Part shown: one piece after another, positions 33,493 to 34,069 of the stretch
Layout of the letters: every line of letters begins with the position of its first letter
Numbering within the stretch: position 1 is the stretch's first letter
DNA from: Clostridia bacterium
Lineage (GTDB): Bacteria; Bacillota; Clostridia; Oscillospirales; CAG-272
NCBI GenBank assembly: GCA_017461745.1
Contig: JAFTXE010000105.1
Span: forward strand, 1-34,069
Length of the DNA: 34,069 nt
Direction of reading: 5' to 3'
The notes under the pieces: generated by a model
Database searches by the model: none
What the model was told of the DNA's origin: nothing
The model's input: only the letters and a program-made list of their open reading frames with translations
Translations under genes and position numbers: made by a program

Positions 33493-33954
33493 ATGAGAAA
33501 ATTATGTTTTTTATTGATAATCGTAATTGTTTCTATGTCGTGCTTATATGGTTGTAATAATGATTATGAAGAAGAAACTACAGAAGCCTCGTCAAATTTC
33601 CAAATTTATTACGTAGACGGAAACAAAATAGAAGCCTCAAATGAGAATATCAGAGCCAATATCGGTACCGTTATGCAAAAATGGTTAGCACTTAATGGCT
33701 TGGAAGAACATTTTCCTTTGGAACGAATGAGCTTGTATAATGAATACCTTAATGGTATTACCGAAAATAATACGGTAGAGACAAAGGAAAATGAATATTG
33801 CTTTGCATACGAAGAATTTCGTTTTTATTTCTTATCGGATTTTAATTCGTTTTTAGAAAATGACGGAAATGTTCTTTATAATGAGGCGTTAGTTAAGACG
33901 CTTTCCGAAGCGCATTATGATATAAATCAAATGGTGGTTAAACGAAACAAATAA
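33493..33954 (+). CDS. Small lipoprotein of unknown function
   Basis: The 153-residue protein has a signal peptide (MRKLCFLLIIVIVSMS) and a lipobox LYGC, so the mature N-terminus should be a lipid-anchored Cys on the outer face of the membrane. The mature part starts with an acidic linker (NNDYEEETTEASS) and a mixed region I cannot assign. The frame is open from a TTG at 33478, right after the previous stop, but the ATG at 33493 gives a normal signal peptide. It is third in the protease operon and could be an anchor, inhibitor or immunity-like partner (speculative). From about 33590 its composition looks closer to the rest of the chromosome than the first two operon genes do. Confidence 0.75.
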   Translation: MRKLCFLLIIVIVSMSCLYGCNNDYEEETTEASSNFQIYYVDGNKIEASNENIRANIGTVMQKWLALNGLEEHFPLERMSLYNEYLNGITENNTVETKENEYCFAYEEFRFYFLSDFNSFLENDGNVLYNEALVKTLSEAHYDINQMVVKRNK

Positions 33955-33992
33955 AAAGTTAATTATTAGAAACTTCACCTGTTTGCCTATAA

Positions 33993-34045
33993 AAAACTCT
34001 GCAAGCTAAAGCGTAAATACGCCTTAACTTGCAGAGTTTTTATTT
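33993..34045 (+). terminator. Strong terminator of the protease operon
   Basis: AAAACTCTGCAAG (33993-34005) pairs perfectly with CTTGCAGAGTTTT (34028-34040). An inner GCG/CGC stem (34011-34022) lies inside the loop and a T-rich tail (TTTTTATTTA) follows. It is 39 bases past the lipoprotein stop. Confidence 0.9.
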
Positions 34046-34069
34046 ACATAGAATCAATATACCTACAAG

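Overview
The window looks like chromosome of a spore-forming, low-to-mid GC Gram-positive anaerobe of the class Clostridia (Oscillospiraceae/Ruminococcaceae-like; family level is inference). The basis is: sporulation genes yabP-yabQ next to divIC; a GlgC plus GlgD pair; a large Bacillus-type SRP RNA directly before dnaX-ybaB-recR; near-consensus sigma-A promoters with 17-bp spacers; and AGGAGG-type ribosome binding sites. No tRNA, rRNA, CRISPR array, transposase or phage gene was found.

Layout. 1-531: gene-free, made of three copies of one intergenic repeat (two direct, one inverted) and a further inverted repeat. 627-13740 (+): thirteen co-directional genes with no gap above about 40 bp: yabP, yabQ, divIC, then a full glycogen set (glgB, glgC, glgD, glgA, glgP and a GH13 glucosidase), a small unknown protein, tadA, azlC and azlD. 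13748-13818: two hairpins between converging genes. 13826-17711 (-): a 558-residue sigma factor with a large extra C-terminal part, a P-loop kinase-like protein, mnmA and trmL. 17712-17879: divergent consensus promoters. 17880-22784 (+): secA and two multi-span membrane proteins of unknown role, the second with an apparent internal duplication. 22982-23182: a small unknown protein. 23344-25253: SRP RNA and dnaX, then ybaB and recR to 26220. 26513-28518 (+): an ECF sigma factor and a membrane protein, probably its anti-sigma, with a GLUG-like outer domain. 28577-29938 (-): uxaC. 30132-31058 (+): a CysK-family enzyme. 31198-33954 (+): a very AT-rich operon for a secreted streptogrisin-like serine protease, a membrane-anchored trigger-factor-like protein and a lipoprotein, closed by a strong terminator.

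How the genes work together. GlgC/GlgD make ADP-glucose, GlgA polymerises it, GlgB branches it, and GlgP and the GH13 enzyme degrade it, so one transcription unit could run a full glycogen cycle. The genes sit behind spore cortex genes that carry a sigma-E-like promoter, which suggests, but does not prove, a glycogen (granulose)-sporulation link. TadA, MnmA and TrmL all modify tRNA wobble positions. SecA and SRP RNA serve protein export.

The best candidates for something undescribed are the protease/trigger-factor-like/lipoprotein operon, the sigma factor with its own large C-terminal domain and a perfect palindrome at its start, and the ECF sigma/GLUG-like anti-sigma pair.
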